This document shows positions 62,954-64,000 of a stretch of DNA of 64,000 nt, piece by piece. The position numbers were made by a program, and so were the translations under genes. The DNA is from Microvirga sp. (lineage in GTDB: Bacteria; Pseudomonadota; Alphaproteobacteria; Rhizobiales; Beijerinckiaceae), in assembly GCA_031181145.1 (NCBI GenBank), contig JAPSLB010000006.1, positions 1 through 64,000 of the forward strand, written 5' to 3'. Below the pieces are notes generated by a model. The model ran no database searches and was not told where the DNA came from. It was given only the letters and a program-made list of their open reading frames with translations. How positions within the stretch are numbered: position 1 is the first letter of the stretch; each line of letters begins with the position of its first letter.

Positions 62954-64000
62954 CTATCTCAGAGCTTCCACGAAGCTGTCGAGCACCATCTTGCGCCCCG
63001 CCTTATCAAATTCGACGGTGAGCTTGTTTCCGTCCACGGCTTCAACGGTGCCTGGGCCGAATTTCGAATGAAGCACGCGCCCGCCCACTGCAAAGCCTGA
63101 ACTCCCGGTCGACTTCGCCACCAGTTCTCCCTCGATCATCAGCGGTCCGCGTCTGTCGCCTGAGCGGCGCGCGGAGTAGCCGCCATCGTCAGTGCCTGCG
63201 CGATGTGCCTGCGCGCGCTGCCAGCCGGGGGTCTGGTAGGACGAGCCGCTGAAAGGCTGCATCCGGTCGAAGCGCGAGCCGCCGCCATATCCGCCATAGG
63301 AGAAGTTAGCGGGCGCCTCCACGATCTCCACGTTCGCCTCCGGCAGGTCGTCGATGAAGCGGCTCGGCACGGTCGAGTTCCACAGACCGTGGATGCGCCG
63401 GTTCGAGGCGAAGTAGATCTTCGCACGCCGTCGCGCCCGGGTGAGGCCGACATGGGCCAAGCGACGCTCTTCCTCCAGGCCTGCGCGGCCGCTCTCGTCG
63501 AGCGCACGCTGATTTGGGAAGAGGCCTTCCTCCCAGCCCGGTAGAAAGACCGTGTCGAATTCGAGGCCCTTTGCTGCATGGAGCGTCATCAGGCTCACGC
63601 GCTCGGAGGTGTCACTCTCGTTCGCCTCCATCACGAGGGAGACATGTTCCAGGAAGCTCTGGAGGTCTGGGAACTCCTCCATGGAGCGCACCAGTTCCTT
63701 CAGGTTTTCAAGACGCCCTGCGGCATCGGCGGATTTCTCCTTCTGCCACATGTCGGTGTAGCCGGACTCCTCCAGTACCGTCTGCGCAACCTCCGACTGC
63801 GACAGGGTTTCGGAGAGCTTCGACCATCGCGAGAAGGAGATGAGAAGGTCGCGCAGGGTCGCGCGCGGCTTCGGCTTCAGCTCGTCGGTCTCAACGAGAA
63901 ATCGCGCAGCTTCCATGAGCGGCACGCGCGCGGCGCGCGCGTGGTTGTGCAGCACCTGGATCGTCGCGTCGCCCAGGCCACGCTTCGGAACATTGACGAT
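62954..64000 (-). CDS. UvrD/PcrA/Rep-type ATP-dependent DNA helicase (N-terminal part beyond window)
   Basis: C-terminal 348 residues of an SF1A helicase; the reading frame stays open to the window edge (NVPKRGLGDATIQ), so the start lies outside. Motifs V and VI regions are visible: VSLMTLHAAKGLEFDTVFLPGWEEGLFPNQRA and EEERRLAHVGLTRARRRAKIYFA, followed by a Gly/Tyr/Ser-rich linker and a Tudor-like C-terminal domain (GFAVGGRVLHSKFGPGTVEAVDGNKLTVEFDKAGRK), which in PcrA/UvrD contacts RNA polymerase. The layout fits UvrD or PcrA; the missing N-terminus prevents a firmer choice. Confidence 0.93.
   Translation of the reverse strand: MVNVPKRGLGDATIQVLHNHARAARVPLMEAARFLVETDELKPKPRATLRDLLISFSRWSKLSETLSQSEVAQTVLEESGYTDMWQKEKSADAAGRLENLKELVRSMEEFPDLQSFLEHVSLVMEANESDTSERVSLMTLHAAKGLEFDTVFLPGWEEGLFPNQRALDESGRAGLEEERRLAHVGLTRARRRAKIYFASNRRIHGLWNSTVPSRFIDDLPEANVEIVEAPANFSYGGYGGGSRFDRMQPFSGSSYQTPGWQRAQAHRAGTDDGGYSARRSGDRRGPLMIEGELVAKSTGSSGFAVGGRVLHSKFGPGTVEAVDGNKLTVEFDKAGRKMVLDSFVEALR

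Overview
The window looks like a chromosomal segment of a GC-rich alphaproteobacterium of the order Hyphomicrobiales (Rhizobiales), perhaps Methylobacteriaceae/Microvirga-like; the genus is only a guess. Pointers are the gene order of the division and cell-wall (dcw) cluster, an FtsZ with a long Pro/Ala-rich linker, a class A RNase P RNA, an ArsR-methyltransferase/metF/metH locus, promoters matching the general stress sigma factor EcfG, and a CtrA-type TTAA-N7-TTAA site. I see no prophage, insertion sequence, CRISPR array, tRNA or rRNA.

Layout. 1-3089: end of a CUT1 sugar ABC transporter operon (two permeases, an ATPase) with nanE, suggesting amino-sugar uptake. 3170-7414: msrPQ, a molybdopterin-dependent repair system for periplasmic methionine sulfoxide, followed closely by modABC for molybdate uptake. 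7492-12503: a peptide-use group made of an M29 aminopeptidase, a double-NBD oligopeptide ABC ATPase and an M14 metallopeptidase. 12621-18565: an erythromycin-esterase-family protein behind an EcfG-type promoter, ettA, a short-chain dehydrogenase, a small secreted protein on the minus strand, and AMP nucleosidase. 18919-24686: the sahR-like regulator, metF and metH behind an AT-rich palindromic operator. 24726-27612: envelope genes (amidase, DjlA-like co-chaperone, glycine-zipper lipoprotein, lytic transglycosylase). 27660-28034: rnpB.

28161-54000: an unbroken dcw cluster, mraZ-rsmH-ftsL-ftsI-murE-murF-mraY-murD-ftsW-murG-murC-murB-ddl-ftsQ-ftsA-ftsZ, preceded by a promoter with three MraZ boxes at 10-bp period and closed by a strong terminator after ftsZ. 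lpxC, bamD, recN, a small membrane protein and ligA follow. Most dcw genes overlap by 1-4 bases, with clear breaks only before ddl and before ftsZ. Between recN and the small membrane protein is a foldable leader with a 33-codon reading frame whose stop codon abuts the next ribosome binding site; this is the least explained item in the window.

54035-64000: an AraC regulator with azlCD, aminopeptidase P, two very small proteins, prmA, a stress-type SDR and a manganese catalase (both behind perfect GGAAC-N17-GTT promoters), cyclopropane fatty acid synthase, and the C-terminal part of a UvrD/PcrA-type helicase cut by the window edge. Three separate EcfG-type promoters point to a scattered general-stress regulon.
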